Shown here: piece after piece, positions 1-8,475 of the stretch
Numbering within the stretch: position 1 is the stretch's first letter
Layout: each line of letters starts with the position of its first letter
Assembly (NCBI GenBank): GCA_020722575.1
Contig: DYKN01000003.1
Coordinates: forward strand, 90,759-154,758
Direction: 5' to 3'
Origin: Rikenella microfusus
Lineage (GTDB): Bacteria > Bacteroidota > Bacteroidia > Bacteroidales > VadinHA17
DNA: 64,000 bases
The notes under the pieces: generated by a model
What the model saw: only the letters and a program-made list of their open reading frames with translations
What the model was told of the DNA's origin: nothing
Databases searched by the model: none
Position numbers and translations under genes: made by a program

Positions 1-1149
1 AAGCTCCAATCGGAGATGATCGACAGACACGTAAGCCCACGAACACTTTTAAATGTAAGCACTCATCTTAAAGAAGATGCACTGACTATTGGTTTTGCCA
101 GGAGATTTGCAACTTATAAAAGGGCTTATCTTCTTTTCAAAGACCTGAACCGGCTTGAAAAAATTGTGAATAATCCAGACAGGCCTGTACAATTCATATA
201 TGCCGGGAAAGCCCACCCGAACGACGGTGGTGGCCAGGAACTGATAAAACGAATTCACGAAATCTCCCAGATGCCACAGTTTACCGGCAAAGTTATATTC
301 CTCGAAAATTACGATCTGGAACTTGCAAAACAACTTGTACGGGGTGTAGATGTATGGCTTAATACACCTACCCGTCCACTTGAAGCTTCAGGAACAAGCG
401 GAGAGAAAGCCGTTATGAATGGAACATTGCATTTCAGCGTACTCGATGGATGGTGGGTTGAAGGTTACCGCGCTTACGCAGGATGGTCGCTTCCACAAAA
501 ACGGACATTCGATAACCAGGACCTGCAGGATGACATCGACTCAGAAACAATCTACAACATGCTTGAATATGAAATAATCCCGGCTTACTACTCTTTCAAC
601 GAACAGGGAATACCTGTTGAATGGATAAGCTACATCAAAAACTCCATGGCAAAAATAGCCCCCGAATTTACCATGAAGAGACAAATTGATGATTATTACA
701 ATAAGTACTATATCAAACTTCAGGAAAGGAACAGGCAAATGATGGCTGATAACTTCGCCAAAGCCCGTGAAATAGCAGCATGGAAAAAGAAAATGAAAGA
801 AGAATGGGACAAAATTGAATTACTCAATTTCAAATTTGAAAAACCTGAACAGGACATTTTCCGCTCCGGACAAACCTATAAGGCTGAAATAATGCTGAAT
901 ATCAACAATATTCCCGTTGAAAACGTTGGAGTGGAATTTGTTATTACCGAAATGTCAAAATCAGGAGAACATGATTTTGTTACCAGCGGAGAGTTTTCAC
1001 TTGTAAGTTACAAGAAAGGAAAGTGCCTCTACAGAGCACAGATGGTTCCTGAAAAAGCCGGATCATATTTCTACGGAATAAGAATATTCCCTAAACATAA
1101 TGACCTTCCGCATAGACAGGATTTTTACCTTTTACGATGGATTGACTGA
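1..1149 (+). CDS. glgP: alpha-glucan (glycogen) phosphorylase, C-terminal part, truncated by the window edge
   Basis: Releases glucose-1-phosphate from glycogen or maltodextrin using a pyridoxal-phosphate cofactor. The frame is open from base 1, so the gene starts left of the window; the ATG at 16 is internal. The stretch GFARRFATYKR (about residues 32-42 of the visible part) and EASGTSGEKAVMNG, whose lysine (about residue 136) should carry the PLP Schiff base, are typical of the GT35 subgroup of short alpha-glucan phosphorylases. About 100 residues after the catalytic part look like a beta-sandwich appendage. In this phylum the phosphorylase is often fused to a glycogen-synthase-like part, which would lie outside the window. 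The gene runs tail to tail into the branching enzyme gene with an 18-bp overlap, so both ends of glycogen metabolism sit together. Confidence 0.88.
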   Translation, partial: KLQSEMIDRHVSPRTLLNVSTHLKEDALTIGFARRFATYKRAYLLFKDLNRLEKIVNNPDRPVQFIYAGKAHPNDGGGQELIKRIHEISQMPQFTGKVIFLENYDLELAKQLVRGVDVWLNTPTRPLEASGTSGEKAVMNGTLHFSVLDGWWVEGYRAYAGWSLPQKRTFDNQDLQDDIDSETIYNMLEYEIIPAYYSFNEQGIPVEWISYIKNSMAKIAPEFTMKRQIDDYYNKYYIKLQERNRQMMADNFAKAREIAAWKKKMKEEWDKIELLNFKFEKPEQDIFRSGQTYKAEIMLNINNIPVENVGVEFVITEMSKSGEHDFVTSGEFSLVSYKKGKCLYRAQMVPEKAGSYFYGIRIFPKHNDLPHRQDFYLLRWID

Positions 1150-3183
1150 AGTATCGGTTGCTTTCCGCACAGGCTCCTGTTTAAATACTATGGCTGTTCG
1201 GGAAGGAAGATAAAGATATAGCCTGAAAGGCTCATTAATTCTATACATTTCACTTTTCTTGATAGCCGTATATAAAATACTCCTGTCAATTCTGTCAAAA
1301 CCTCCAAATGCAGGATCATCAGTATCGAGAACAATCCTGAATTTACCGGTAATAGATATTCCATAATCTGTATAAGAGTTCAGAGGATGAAAATTAAATA
1401 CAAACAGATATTCGCCCCGTGTAAAGGCAATAATCTTATCATTTGAATTTTCCATTATCCTGTTTATATCATTGCTGGAAAGCAACCTACCTTCGCTGTC
1501 GAGTTTTAGCATCCTTCTGTCAAATTCTGCAAGCTGGCAATATTTCAGATTCTTATCCCTTACAAGGTTCCACTGTCTCCTGGCATACTTGAAACTCCAG
1601 TTATTACCTTCTCTGGGAAAATCAATCCATTCCGGATGCCCGAACTCATTCCCCATAAAATTAAGGTAACCTCCTCCAGCAGTGGCAAAGGTTATGAGCC
1701 TTATCATTTTATGAAGAGCTATGCCCCTGTCAATATTAAGATTATGAAAATCTTTCGTCATCCCATAATACATATCGGCATCTATCATTCTGAATATTAG
1801 TGTCTTATCACCTACCAGCGCCTGATCGTGCGACTCACAGTATGAAATAACTTTCTCTTCAGGGCGATGCTGGGTCAGTTCATGCATTAGATGACCCATA
1901 TCCCAGTATTCGTCAATTGTGTCTTTAACAAGTTTTATCCAGTAATCAGGCACCCCCATCGAGAGCCGAAAATCAAATCCATAACCTTTTGTTTGTGTTG
2001 ATGACGCAATACCCGGCATACCGCTCATCTCTTCAGCAATTGTTATCGCGCCGGGTTTAATATCATGTATCATTTTGTTTGCCAGAAAAAGATAAACAAG
2101 AGCATCTTCATCCTGGTTACCATTGAAATAATCAATATATGATACAAAGTTCTTTCCGAGCCCATGATCATAATAAATCATGCTTGTCACACCGTCGAAT
2201 CTAAATCCGTCAAACCTGTACTCCTCAAGCCAGTACCTGCAGTTTGAAAGCAGAAAATGAAGTACTTTTTCTTTCCCGTAATCAAAGCACAAAGAATCCC
2301 ATGCAATATGCTCCCTTCTGGGGCCTGTATGAAAATATTGTCCCGGTGTTCCATCGAAAAGTCCAAGACCCTCATTGATATTTTTCACACTATGCGAATG
2401 TACCAGATCCATAATTACCCTGAGATCGTATCCGTGGGCGGTGTCAATAAGTTCTTTCAGATCATCAGGGGTTCCAAACCTCGAAGATACAGCAAAGAAA
2501 TTTGCTACATGATAACCGAATGACCCGTAAAATGGATGCTCCTGAATTGCCATCAACTGTATGGTATTATATCCGGCTTCAGCAATATAGGGTATGATAT
2601 TTTGCGTAAATTCTTTGAATGTGCTAATTTTTTCTTCTTCCGATGACATGCCTATATGTGCTTCGTAAATCAAAGGTTGGCCGCCGGGTGGCACAAAATC
2701 ATTATTTTCCCACTTATATGGAACATCCGGTGACCATACTTCAGCACTGAATATTTTGGTTTTATCATCCTGAACCACCCTTGTTGCATATGAAGGGATT
2801 CTCTCACCACTCCCGCCTTTCCATCTAACTGACAGCTTGTAAAGAGTTCTGTGGCTTAATAAATCCCCCGGCAAAACTATTTCCCAGTCGCCTTCATCAT
2901 TAATACGTCTGAGCCTGTATTCGGGCAATTCTTTCCATCGGCTGAACGTACCTGTCAGATAAATCTCTTCAGCATTAGGTGCCCATTCCCTGAATACCCA
3001 CACTCCTTCTTTTCGGTGAAGCCCATAATAATGATACCCATCCGCAAAATCGCGAAGAGCCCTCTCTCCAGCCAGTTCTGCCTCCCTGAAAATACATTTT
3101 CTATACCTGCTCTCAATAATGCTAACGTATGGCTCAAGCCATGGATCAGCAAAATAAAAACCCTGTTTTCCCATCTTCAGCAT
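1132..3183 (-). CDS. glgB: 1,4-alpha-glucan branching enzyme (GH13)
   Basis: Cuts alpha-1,4 glucan chains and re-attaches them through alpha-1,6 bonds during glycogen synthesis. An N-terminal CBM48 module (roughly the first 150 residues) precedes a GH13 barrel. All four GH13 regions are visible, numbered from an upstream ATG at 3228: MDLVHSHS, GFRFDGVTS with nucleophile D345, TIAEEMSG with acid E399, and ESHDQ with D468. The ESHDQ and YRFDGFRFDG wording fits the eukaryote-like branching enzyme branch better than the E. coli type. I chose the ATG at 3183 (residue 16 of the longer frame); 3174 is equally possible, because the preceding residues do not resemble the family. The 3' end overlaps the phosphorylase gene on the other strand. 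Confidence 0.88.
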   Translation of the reverse strand: MLKMGKQGFYFADPWLEPYVSIIESRYRKCIFREAELAGERALRDFADGYHYYGLHRKEGVWVFREWAPNAEEIYLTGTFSRWKELPEYRLRRINDEGDWEIVLPGDLLSHRTLYKLSVRWKGGSGERIPSYATRVVQDDKTKIFSAEVWSPDVPYKWENNDFVPPGGQPLIYEAHIGMSSEEEKISTFKEFTQNIIPYIAEAGYNTIQLMAIQEHPFYGSFGYHVANFFAVSSRFGTPDDLKELIDTAHGYDLRVIMDLVHSHSVKNINEGLGLFDGTPGQYFHTGPRREHIAWDSLCFDYGKEKVLHFLLSNCRYWLEEYRFDGFRFDGVTSMIYYDHGLGKNFVSYIDYFNGNQDEDALVYLFLANKMIHDIKPGAITIAEEMSGMPGIASSTQTKGYGFDFRLSMGVPDYWIKLVKDTIDEYWDMGHLMHELTQHRPEEKVISYCESHDQALVGDKTLIFRMIDADMYYGMTKDFHNLNIDRGIALHKMIRLITFATAGGGYLNFMGNEFGHPEWIDFPREGNNWSFKYARRQWNLVRDKNLKYCQLAEFDRRMLKLDSEGRLLSSNDINRIMENSNDKIIAFTRGEYLFVFNFHPLNSYTDYGISITGKFRIVLDTDDPAFGGFDRIDRSILYTAIKKSEMYRINEPFRLYLYLPSRTAIVFKQEPVRKATDTSVNPS

Positions 3184-3280
3184 AAATGATATACGGCTAA
3201 TGTAATAAAATTGATTAACACTTCCCAAAAGACATCATTATTTTACAAAAGGGTTTCCCTGAATTATAGACACTCTTTAT

Positions 3281-3288
3281 TAATTTTG
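3281..3288 (+). promoter_or_regulatory. -7 box TAATTTTG upstream of ribF
   Basis: The sequence matches the Bacteroidota -7 consensus TAnnTTTG and ends 17 bp before the ribF ATG, implying a leader of about 12 nt. No exact TTTG -33 element is present; TTTCC lies near the expected place. Confidence 0.45.
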
Positions 3289-3305
3289 CACAGAAAAAAT
3301 TTATT

Positions 3306-4241
3306 ATGATCGTTCATTACGGATACAACGAGGTTGGGTTCAATAAGCCCGTTGTAGTTACTATCGGGACATTTGACGGAATCCACCTGGGACACAGAGC
3401 CATTTTTAACATGCTAAAAAAAAGGGCCGAAGAGTTCTCAGGCGAATCAGTTGTAATAACTTTCGATCCTCATCCACGTAAAGTTATTACCGGGGAAACT
3501 GAAAATATCTTTTTGCTTAATAGCCCAGAAGAAAAAATCAGGCTTATTGAAGAAACAGGTGTCGATCATCTTGTTATATTAAAATTTGACCTGAAATTAA
3601 GCAAACTAACTCCAGAAAAGTTTTTCAGAAATATCATTGTCGACAGGCTGGGAGCCAGGCATATTATTGCAGGCTTCAACCACCATTTCGGGAAAATGGC
3701 AGCAGGAAATATTGAAATGATAAAAAATGTAGCAAATAGTTCCGGTATAAGTTACGATGTTGTTGAACCTGTACGCATAGCCGACCTTACAGTCAGTTCT
3801 ACAACAATCAGAGAAGCACTAATAAACGGTCGCCTCGATGAGGCAAATATGATGCTGGGTTATCCCTATTCCATTCAAGGAACCATTGTTGAAGGACAGA
3901 AAATTGGCCGTAAGATAGGTTATCCCACTGCCAATATTAAGCCTGACTATCCCGATAAACTTATTCCAGCTAACGGAGTATATGCTGTTGAGGTAGTTTT
4001 GAACAAAATTACTTATAACGGTGTTATGAGTATAGGTTTTAATCCTACTGTAAACAGATCAAGCCCTGAAAGAAAACTTGAAGTTTATATTGAGGATTTT
4101 GAAGGAAATATTTATGGAGAGAAAGTAAAGCTTATATTCAGGTTCCGCCTGCGTGACGAAATGGTTTTCTCTACCACGGAAGAACTTGCAGGGCAGATCG
4201 AAAAAGACCGTAAAAGAGCACTTGAACTTTTAAGAAAATAA
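3306..4241 (+). CDS. ribF: bifunctional riboflavin kinase / FAD synthetase
   Basis: Converts riboflavin to FMN and then FAD in the cytoplasm. The N-terminal nucleotidyltransferase half shows TFDGIHLGHRAI near residue 20 and SSTTIREAL near residue 160. The C-terminal flavokinase half shows GRKIGYPTANI and GVMSIGFNPTV. The length of 311 residues is normal for the family. It stands alone between a diverging branching enzyme gene and ahcY, which lies 48 bp downstream with its own -7 box. Confidence 0.95.
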   Translation: MIVHYGYNEVGFNKPVVVTIGTFDGIHLGHRAIFNMLKKRAEEFSGESVVITFDPHPRKVITGETENIFLLNSPEEKIRLIEETGVDHLVILKFDLKLSKLTPEKFFRNIIVDRLGARHIIAGFNHHFGKMAAGNIEMIKNVANSSGISYDVVEPVRIADLTVSSTTIREALINGRLDEANMMLGYPYSIQGTIVEGQKIGRKIGYPTANIKPDYPDKLIPANGVYAVEVVLNKITYNGVMSIGFNPTVNRSSPERKLEVYIEDFEGNIYGEKVKLIFRFRLRDEMVFSTTEELAGQIEKDRKRALELLRK

Positions 4242-4255
4242 GAATCTGTTTTTAT

Positions 4256-4263
4256 TATCTTTG
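4256..4263 (+). promoter_or_regulatory. -7 box TATCTTTG upstream of ahcY
   Basis: Exact TAnnTTTG match located 26 bp before the ahcY start, in the 48-bp gap after ribF. No convincing -33 TTTG is present at the usual spacing. Confidence 0.45.
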
Positions 4264-4289
4264 CACTCGTAAAATTAAAATTTCAAATA

Positions 4290-5705
4290 ATGAATACCAT
4301 TACAACAACTTTGCCATATAAAATAAAAGACATTTCTCTTGCAGATTTTGGCAGGAAAGAGATTGAGATAGCTGAGAAGGAGATGCCCGGGTTGATTGCT
4401 ATAAGAAAGAAGTATTCAGCTGAAAAGCCGCTTAAAGGAGCAAGGATTACGGGCTCTCTGCACATGACCATTCAGACGGCTGTTTTAATTGAGACTCTCG
4501 TTGAGCTTGGTGCTGAAGTCAGATGGGCCAGTTGTAATATTTTCTCCACACAGGATCATGCTGCAGCAGCAATTGCAGCAAGAGGTATTCCGGTTTTTGC
4601 ATGGAAGGGTGAAACCCTTGAGGATTACTGGTGGTGCACCGCACAGGCCCTCACATTCCCTGATGGTAAAGGTCCAAACCTTATAGTTGATGATGGCGGC
4701 GATGCAACACTTATGGTGCATCTTGGGTATAAAGTCGAAAAGGACCCTTCATTACTCGACAGAGTACCTGAAAACAACGAAGAAAAAATTATCCTTTCCA
4801 CTCTCAGATCCATCAGATCCGAAGACCCTGACAAATGGCACAGAGTGGTTAAAGAACTCAAAGGGATATCGGAGGAAACTACAACTGGAGTACATCGTCT
4901 CTATCAGATGCTTGAAAAGGGAGAACTTTTAGTCCCGGCAATAAATGTCAATGATTCTGTCACAAAATCAAAATTCGACAATCTTTACGGATGCAGGGAG
5001 TCATTGGCCGACGGACTTAAAAGAGCTATGGATGTCATGATTGCCGGCAAAGTTGTGGTTGTATGCGGATATGGCGACGTTGGAAAAGGTTCTGCAAAAT
5101 CAATGAAAGCTTATGGTGCCCGTGTAATAGTTACCGAAATCGACCCTATCTGCGCATTGCAGGCTGCTATGGAAGGCTTTGAGGTGAAAACTGTCGAGGA
5201 TTCACTTGATGAAGGAAATATCTTCGTTACAGCAACAGGAAACTGCGATGTAATCACCATCGAGCATATGGAGAAAATGAAAGATCAGGCCATAGTATGC
5301 AACATAGGGCATTTCGACAATGAGATTCAGGTCGACCGGCTAAACAACTACAAGGGAATAAAAAAGATAAACATCAAGCCTCAGGTAGATAAATATGTTT
5401 TCCCCGATGGTCATGCAATATTCCTCCTTGCCGAAGGAAGACTTGTAAACCTCGGTTGTGCTACTGGTCATTCCTCATTCGTAATGAGTAACTCTTTCAC
5501 CAACCAGACTCTTGCGCAAATAGACCTCTGGAAAAACAATTACAGGGTGGGCGTCTATCGACTCCCGAAACATCTCGATGAGGAAGTTGCAAGGCTCCAC
5601 CTCGAACAACTGGGCGTTAAGCTTACAAAACTTAACGAGAATCAGGCAAAATATATAGGTGTAAACATAGAAGGGCCTTATAAACCCGATCATTACAGAT
5701 ACTGA
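4290..5705 (+). CDS. ahcY: S-adenosyl-L-homocysteine hydrolase
   Basis: Reversibly splits S-adenosylhomocysteine into adenosine and homocysteine, relieving product inhibition of methyltransferases. The Rossmann motif for tightly bound [14 protein letters not shown], lies near residue 258; the substrate-site stretches DDGGDATLM and [13 protein letters not shown] precede it, and the protein ends with the family's typical HYRY. The 471-residue length fits the longer bacterial form, which carries an insertion compared with shorter homologues. Its 3' end faces the Rieske-like gene on the other strand with an 18-bp gap. Confidence 0.96.
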   Translation: MNTITTTLPYKIKDISLADFGRKEIEIAEKEMPGLIAIRKKYSAEKPLKGARITGSLHMTIQTAVLIETLVELGAEVRWASCNIFSTQDHAAAAIAARGIPVFAWKGETLEDYWWCTAQALTFPDGKGPNLIVDDGGDATLMVHLGYKVEKDPSLLDRVPENNEEKIILSTLRSIRSEDPDKWHRVVKELKGISEETTTGVHRLYQMLEKGELLVPAINVNDSVTKSKFDNLYGCRESLADGLKRAMDVMIAGKVVVVCGYGDVGKGSAKSMKAYGARVIVTEIDPICALQAAMEGFEVKTVEDSLDEGNIFVTATGNCDVITIEHMEKMKDQAIVCNIGHFDNEIQVDRLNNYKGIKKINIKPQVDKYVFPDGHAIFLLAEGRLVNLGCATGHSSFVMSNSFTNQTLAQIDLWKNNYRVGVYRLPKHLDEEVARLHLEQLGVKLTKLNENQAKYIGVNIEGPYKPDHYRY

Positions 5706-5723
5706 ACATTCTTTCAATCTTTC

Positions 5724-6194
5724 TCAGCGATTCCACACATGGAGAACTGAACCGCTGAAAGCTGTTCGGTAGTTCTTCAAAGGATATCTGCCAGGCCCCG
5801 AAGAAGGCATGCCACCCGCAGGAAGAGCATAATATGTGCTACATTGCGGACATACCGCATAAATACCATCAATATTCACCTTCACGCTCAAACCGTTTTC
5901 GGCATAATCATGCGGACATGTCCTGTCGAAAGCATAAAACTGGTAAAGATCAGCTCTATAAATAATTATACCGTTCGAATCATACCCTGCTGCTCTATAA
6001 CCAATATTATTGGTCATGTAAGAAACTGTAACAGCATTGGGAACCGCATTCAGGTCAAAAAACTCCGGATCATTAAGATCGATATAAAAATCAACATAAA
6101 CATCTGGTATTACATCATTCTTATCACGCGAACAAAATAAGATTAAAAAAACTCCTGACAGCAAAATCGCGAAAAATATTATTTTTGATTTCAT
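5724..6194 (-). CDS. exported Rieske-like iron-sulfur protein with CxH...CxxC ligands
   Basis: A 156-residue protein with an N-terminal hydrophobic segment (residues 4-20) followed directly by C21, suggesting a lipoprotein or exported protein, although the -1 residue is Phe and the lipobox is therefore atypical. The C-terminal half has the layout of a Rieske [2Fe-2S] domain: CPH at 93-95 and CPQC at 115-118, followed by a Pro/Gly-rich loop and a final strand. A classical Rieske cluster needs CxH and CxxH; here the last ligand position is Cys. The fold assignment is from motif spacing only. A redox or metal-binding role at the cell envelope is inference. A TAAATTTG box sits upstream. Confidence 0.7.
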   Translation of the reverse strand: MKSKIIFFAILLSGVFLILFCSRDKNDVIPDVYVDFYIDLNDPEFFDLNAVPNAVTVSYMTNNIGYRAAGYDSNGIIIYRADLYQFYAFDRTCPHDYAENGLSVKVNIDGIYAVCPQCSTYYALPAGGMPSSGPGRYPLKNYRTAFSGSVLHVWNR

Positions 6195-6216
6195 TTAAAT
6201 ACGAATGATAAATATT

Positions 6217-6224
6217 CAAATTTA
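6217..6224 (-). promoter_or_regulatory. -7 box TAAATTTG (minus strand) for the Rieske-like gene
   Basis: Read on the minus strand the bases are TAAATTTG, matching TAnnTTTG, 22 bp upstream of the start codon. No clear -33 element. Confidence 0.4.
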
Positions 6225-6261
6225 ATATACTTTTAAACACTTACGATAAAAACGGCTATAT

Positions 6262-6642
6262 ATGAAAAAGATTATAAATACTTTTATTATAACTACAGCT
6301 TTATTCTTTGTTTTTGCTCTTTCACCTTCCGGGGCGCAAAGCAAACCAGTTACAAGGGGAAGTAATCCCGAGAAAACTCTTTTTGGCAAGAAGAGAAATG
6401 AAATTAAAGTACGCGAGCCCCGCAAAGTGATAAAGGCAAAAAGGGAACAGGAAAAAAAGGAGCAGAAACGCAAGAAAGAATATGCCAAATTCGTTAAAGC
6501 TAACCGGAAAAGATCCTATCAGATTCAATCACCGGAAGTTAAGGAAAGAATGAAAAAAAATCAAAAAGAAATAATTGTACGAGAAAAAGCAAAAAAGAAA
6601 AACGAGAGAAAATCAACATCCAGAGCAAGAAAAAAATACTGA
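6262..6642 (+). CDS. small, very basic exported protein of unknown function
   Basis: A 126-residue protein with a clear signal peptide (MKK, then a hydrophobic stretch to about residue 24, with a possible cut after SGAQ). The mature part is extremely rich in Lys, Arg and Glu and poor in hydrophobic residues, with heptad-like KREQEKKEQKRKK runs suggesting helix or disorder. There is no recognisable domain. The composition would suit binding to polyanions such as nucleic acid, LPS or capsule, but that is speculation. It stands between the diverging Rieske-like gene and greA. Confidence 0.6.
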   Translation: MKKIINTFIITTALFFVFALSPSGAQSKPVTRGSNPEKTLFGKKRNEIKVREPRKVIKAKREQEKKEQKRKKEYAKFVKANRKRSYQIQSPEVKERMKKNQKEIIVREKAKKKNERKSTSRARKKY

Positions 6643-6721
6643 TCAGGTGGAGATGTTTCCTTGGAAGGAAATATAAGGAACTTTATGGTTTTTAAAAATA
6701 TTGAAAATCACCTGGATATTT

Positions 6722-6749
6722 TTTGATTTAAAAAAAATTTTTATATTTG
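6722..6749 (+). promoter_or_regulatory. greA promoter (TTTG, 16 bp, TATATTTG)
   Basis: TATATTTG at 6742-6749 is an exact -7 match. TTTG at 6722-6725 lies 16 bp upstream, a little closer than the usual 19-21 bp. The predicted start of transcription, near 6755, coincides with the base of the hairpin at 6757. Confidence 0.55.
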
Positions 6750-6756
6750 TATTCAT

Positions 6757-6796
6757 GAAGAGTTCCGGGAATTATCCGGAATTCTTCTTCTTTTTT
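6757..6796 (+). terminator. terminator-like hairpin in the greA leader (possible attenuator)
   Basis: Bases 6757-6768 pair with 6776-6787 (12 bp, one G-U pair, 7-nt loop), and the stem is followed at once by a T-rich tract (TTCTTTTTT, 6788-6796). It lies between the greA promoter and the greA start codon, so transcription initiating at the promoter would meet an intrinsic terminator within about 40 nt. Structure was read by eye. Confidence 0.55.
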
Positions 6797-6811
6797 AAAG
6801 ATTTTATGCAA

Positions 6812-7288
6812 ATGGCTGACACATATTATGTAACTGAAGAAGGCTTACAAAAGCTTAAGGAAGAGCTTGATCAGCTGAGAAACGTGGAAAGGCCTCAGAT
6901 TGCAAAGATGCTTGCTGAAGCAAGGGATAAAGGTGACCTTACCGAGAATGCTGAATATTCAGCGGCTAAAGAAGCACAGGGCATGCTTGAGATGAAAATA
7001 GCACGCCTTGAAGATCTTATTGCCCGTGCCAGAGTAATTGACGAATCAAAAATTGATACCTCAACCGTTAGAATCCTGAACAAGGTTAAAATTAAAAACA
7101 AAATCAATAATCTTGTAATGGAATACCAGATAGTTCCTGAAAGCGAAGCAAACCTTAAACAGGGTAAGATCGCTGTAAATTCTCCAATCGCACAGGGACT
7201 TATTGGAAGAAAAGTTGGAGAAATTGTTGAGGTGAAAGTGCCTTCAGGGGTTATTCCTTTTGAAATCATTTCAATATCAACCGTTTAA
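6812..7288 (+). CDS. greA: transcription elongation factor GreA
   Basis: Rescues backtracked RNA polymerase by stimulating transcript cleavage. The N-terminal coiled coil contains the family signature LRNVERPQIAKMLAEARDKG, followed by DLTENAEYSAAKEAQ with the acidic tip residues. The C-terminal FKBP-like domain ends near SPIAQGLIGRKVGE. I chose the ATG at 6812, which gives 158 residues, the usual GreA length; 6806 is possible. The frame is open further left to 6701, but that stretch contains the promoter and a hairpin and is low-complexity Phe/Lys. The HIT gene follows after 12 bp. Confidence 0.95.
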   Translation: MADTYYVTEEGLQKLKEELDQLRNVERPQIAKMLAEARDKGDLTENAEYSAAKEAQGMLEMKIARLEDLIARARVIDESKIDTSTVRILNKVKIKNKINNLVMEYQIVPESEANLKQGKIAVNSPIAQGLIGRKVGEIVEVKVPSGVIPFEIISISTV

Positions 7289-7300
7289 ATCAAAACCGGA

Positions 7301-7708
7301 ATGGCTTCAATATTCACAAAAATTATCAATGGCGAAATACCCTGCTATAAAGTGGCAGAAGATGAAAACTATTTTGCTTTCCTTGATATAAACCCCCTCA
7401 ATACCGGGCATACGCTTGTTGTTCCGAAAAAAGAGGTTGATTATATTTTTGACCTTGATGATGAGACGTATCTCGGGCTGATGCTGTTTTCAAAGAAAGT
7501 TGCAATAGCTATAGAAAAGGAAATACCCTGCAACAGGATTGGAATAGCTGTGGTAGGATTAGAAGTGCCACATGTACACATTCACCTCGTACCGATGAAT
7601 TCTATGGATGATATTAATTTCAGGAAACCTAAACTTAAACTCACTCCTGAAGAGTTCAAGTCAATTGCAGATAAAATTTCAAGGAGATTCATCGAACAGA
7701 ATAAATAA
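7301..7708 (+). CDS. HIT family nucleotide-binding hydrolase
   Basis: A 135-residue histidine-triad protein with the defining HVHIHLVP motif near residue 95 and the N-terminal strand pattern IFTKIINGEIPCYKV. HIT proteins hydrolyse nucleotide phosphoramidates such as AMP-lysine or related adducts. It lies 12 bp after greA and is probably cotranscribed with it. The extended C-terminus (about 30 residues after the triad) is normal for the Bacteroidota form. Confidence 0.92.
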   Translation: MASIFTKIINGEIPCYKVAEDENYFAFLDINPLNTGHTLVVPKKEVDYIFDLDDETYLGLMLFSKKVAIAIEKEIPCNRIGIAVVGLEVPHVHIHLVPMNSMDDINFRKPKLKLTPEEFKSIADKISRRFIEQNK

Positions 7709-7744
7709 AATCATCACGTAATTTATTCTTGCAGTCAGTTTTGT

Positions 7745-7752
7745 TATATTTG
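7745..7752 (+). promoter_or_regulatory. -7 box TATATTTG upstream of the ComF-like gene
   Basis: Exact TAnnTTTG match 21 bp before the ATG at 7774, in the 65-bp gap after the HIT gene. No TTTG occurs at the standard -33 spacing. Confidence 0.45.
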
Positions 7753-7773
7753 TAGTATAACAGGTCTTGCTGC

Positions 7774-8475
7774 ATGAATTATTTTCATGATCTTATTGAT
7801 GATTTCCTTTCTCTTCTTTTCCCGAGGATATGTTATGGTTGTGGCGAACATCTTCTCAGAAATGAATACCTTATCTGTACCGGATGTTTCGCATTGATTC
7901 CCAGAACAGATTTCCACCTTGATCCGGAGAATCCTGTCGCACGTCTTTTCTGGGGTCGATGCAAAGTGGAAAAAGCCGCCGCCTTTTCAATATATGCAAG
8001 AGGAAGCAAAATAAGAAGAATCATTCATGCAATAAAATATTCAGGTATAAAAGAGCTTGGTAATCTTATGGGAAGAATTTATGCTACCCAGCTGAAAGAA
8101 AACGGTTTTTTCAATGATATTGATGTAATTATTCCTGTACCGCTTCATCGGTCAAAGCTAAAAAAAAGAGGATTTAACCAGGCTGAATCCATTTGTGAAG
8201 GCATCTCTGAAATAACCGGTCTGCCTGTTGATACATATTCTCTTATCAGAAAAATACCATCTGGAACCCAAACAAGAAGGTCGAGATATGACAGGTGGTT
8301 GAATGTCGAAGGAATTTTTGGTCTTACAAATAATAAATCATTAAGCAACCGGCATATACTGCTTGTAGATGATGTAATCACGACGGGATCAACAATTGAG
8401 GCGTGCGTAAATGCACTTATGCAGGCAGAAAATATTAAAATAAGTGTGATAGCACTTGCCTGGGCAGAAAAGTAA
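7774..8475 (+). CDS. ComF/GntX-type phosphoribosyltransferase-like protein
   Basis: A 233-residue protein of the ComFC family, linked in other bacteria to DNA uptake and transformation. The N-terminus has a zinc-ribbon pattern (CYGCGEH near residue 19 and CTGC near 36). The C-terminal PRTase domain carries the PRPP-binding loop VDDVITTGST near residue 195 and IPVPLHRSKLKKRGFNQAE near 115. Whether it acts on a phosphoribosyl substrate is unknown. Its stop codon directly abuts the ruvC stop codon on the opposite strand with no base between them. Confidence 0.88.
   Translation: MNYFHDLIDDFLSLLFPRICYGCGEHLLRNEYLICTGCFALIPRTDFHLDPENPVARLFWGRCKVEKAAAFSIYARGSKIRRIIHAIKYSGIKELGNLMGRIYATQLKENGFFNDIDVIIPVPLHRSKLKKRGFNQAESICEGISEITGLPVDTYSLIRKIPSGTQTRRSRYDRWLNVEGIFGLTNNKSLSNRHILLVDDVITTGSTIEACVNALMQAENIKISVIALAWAEK

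Noticed and set aside
5844..6140. 98-codon rightward frame opposite the Rieske-like gene
   Set aside because: The leftward frame has a signal peptide, Cys/His motif and promoter box; this one has only Ile/Asn-rich shadow sequence.
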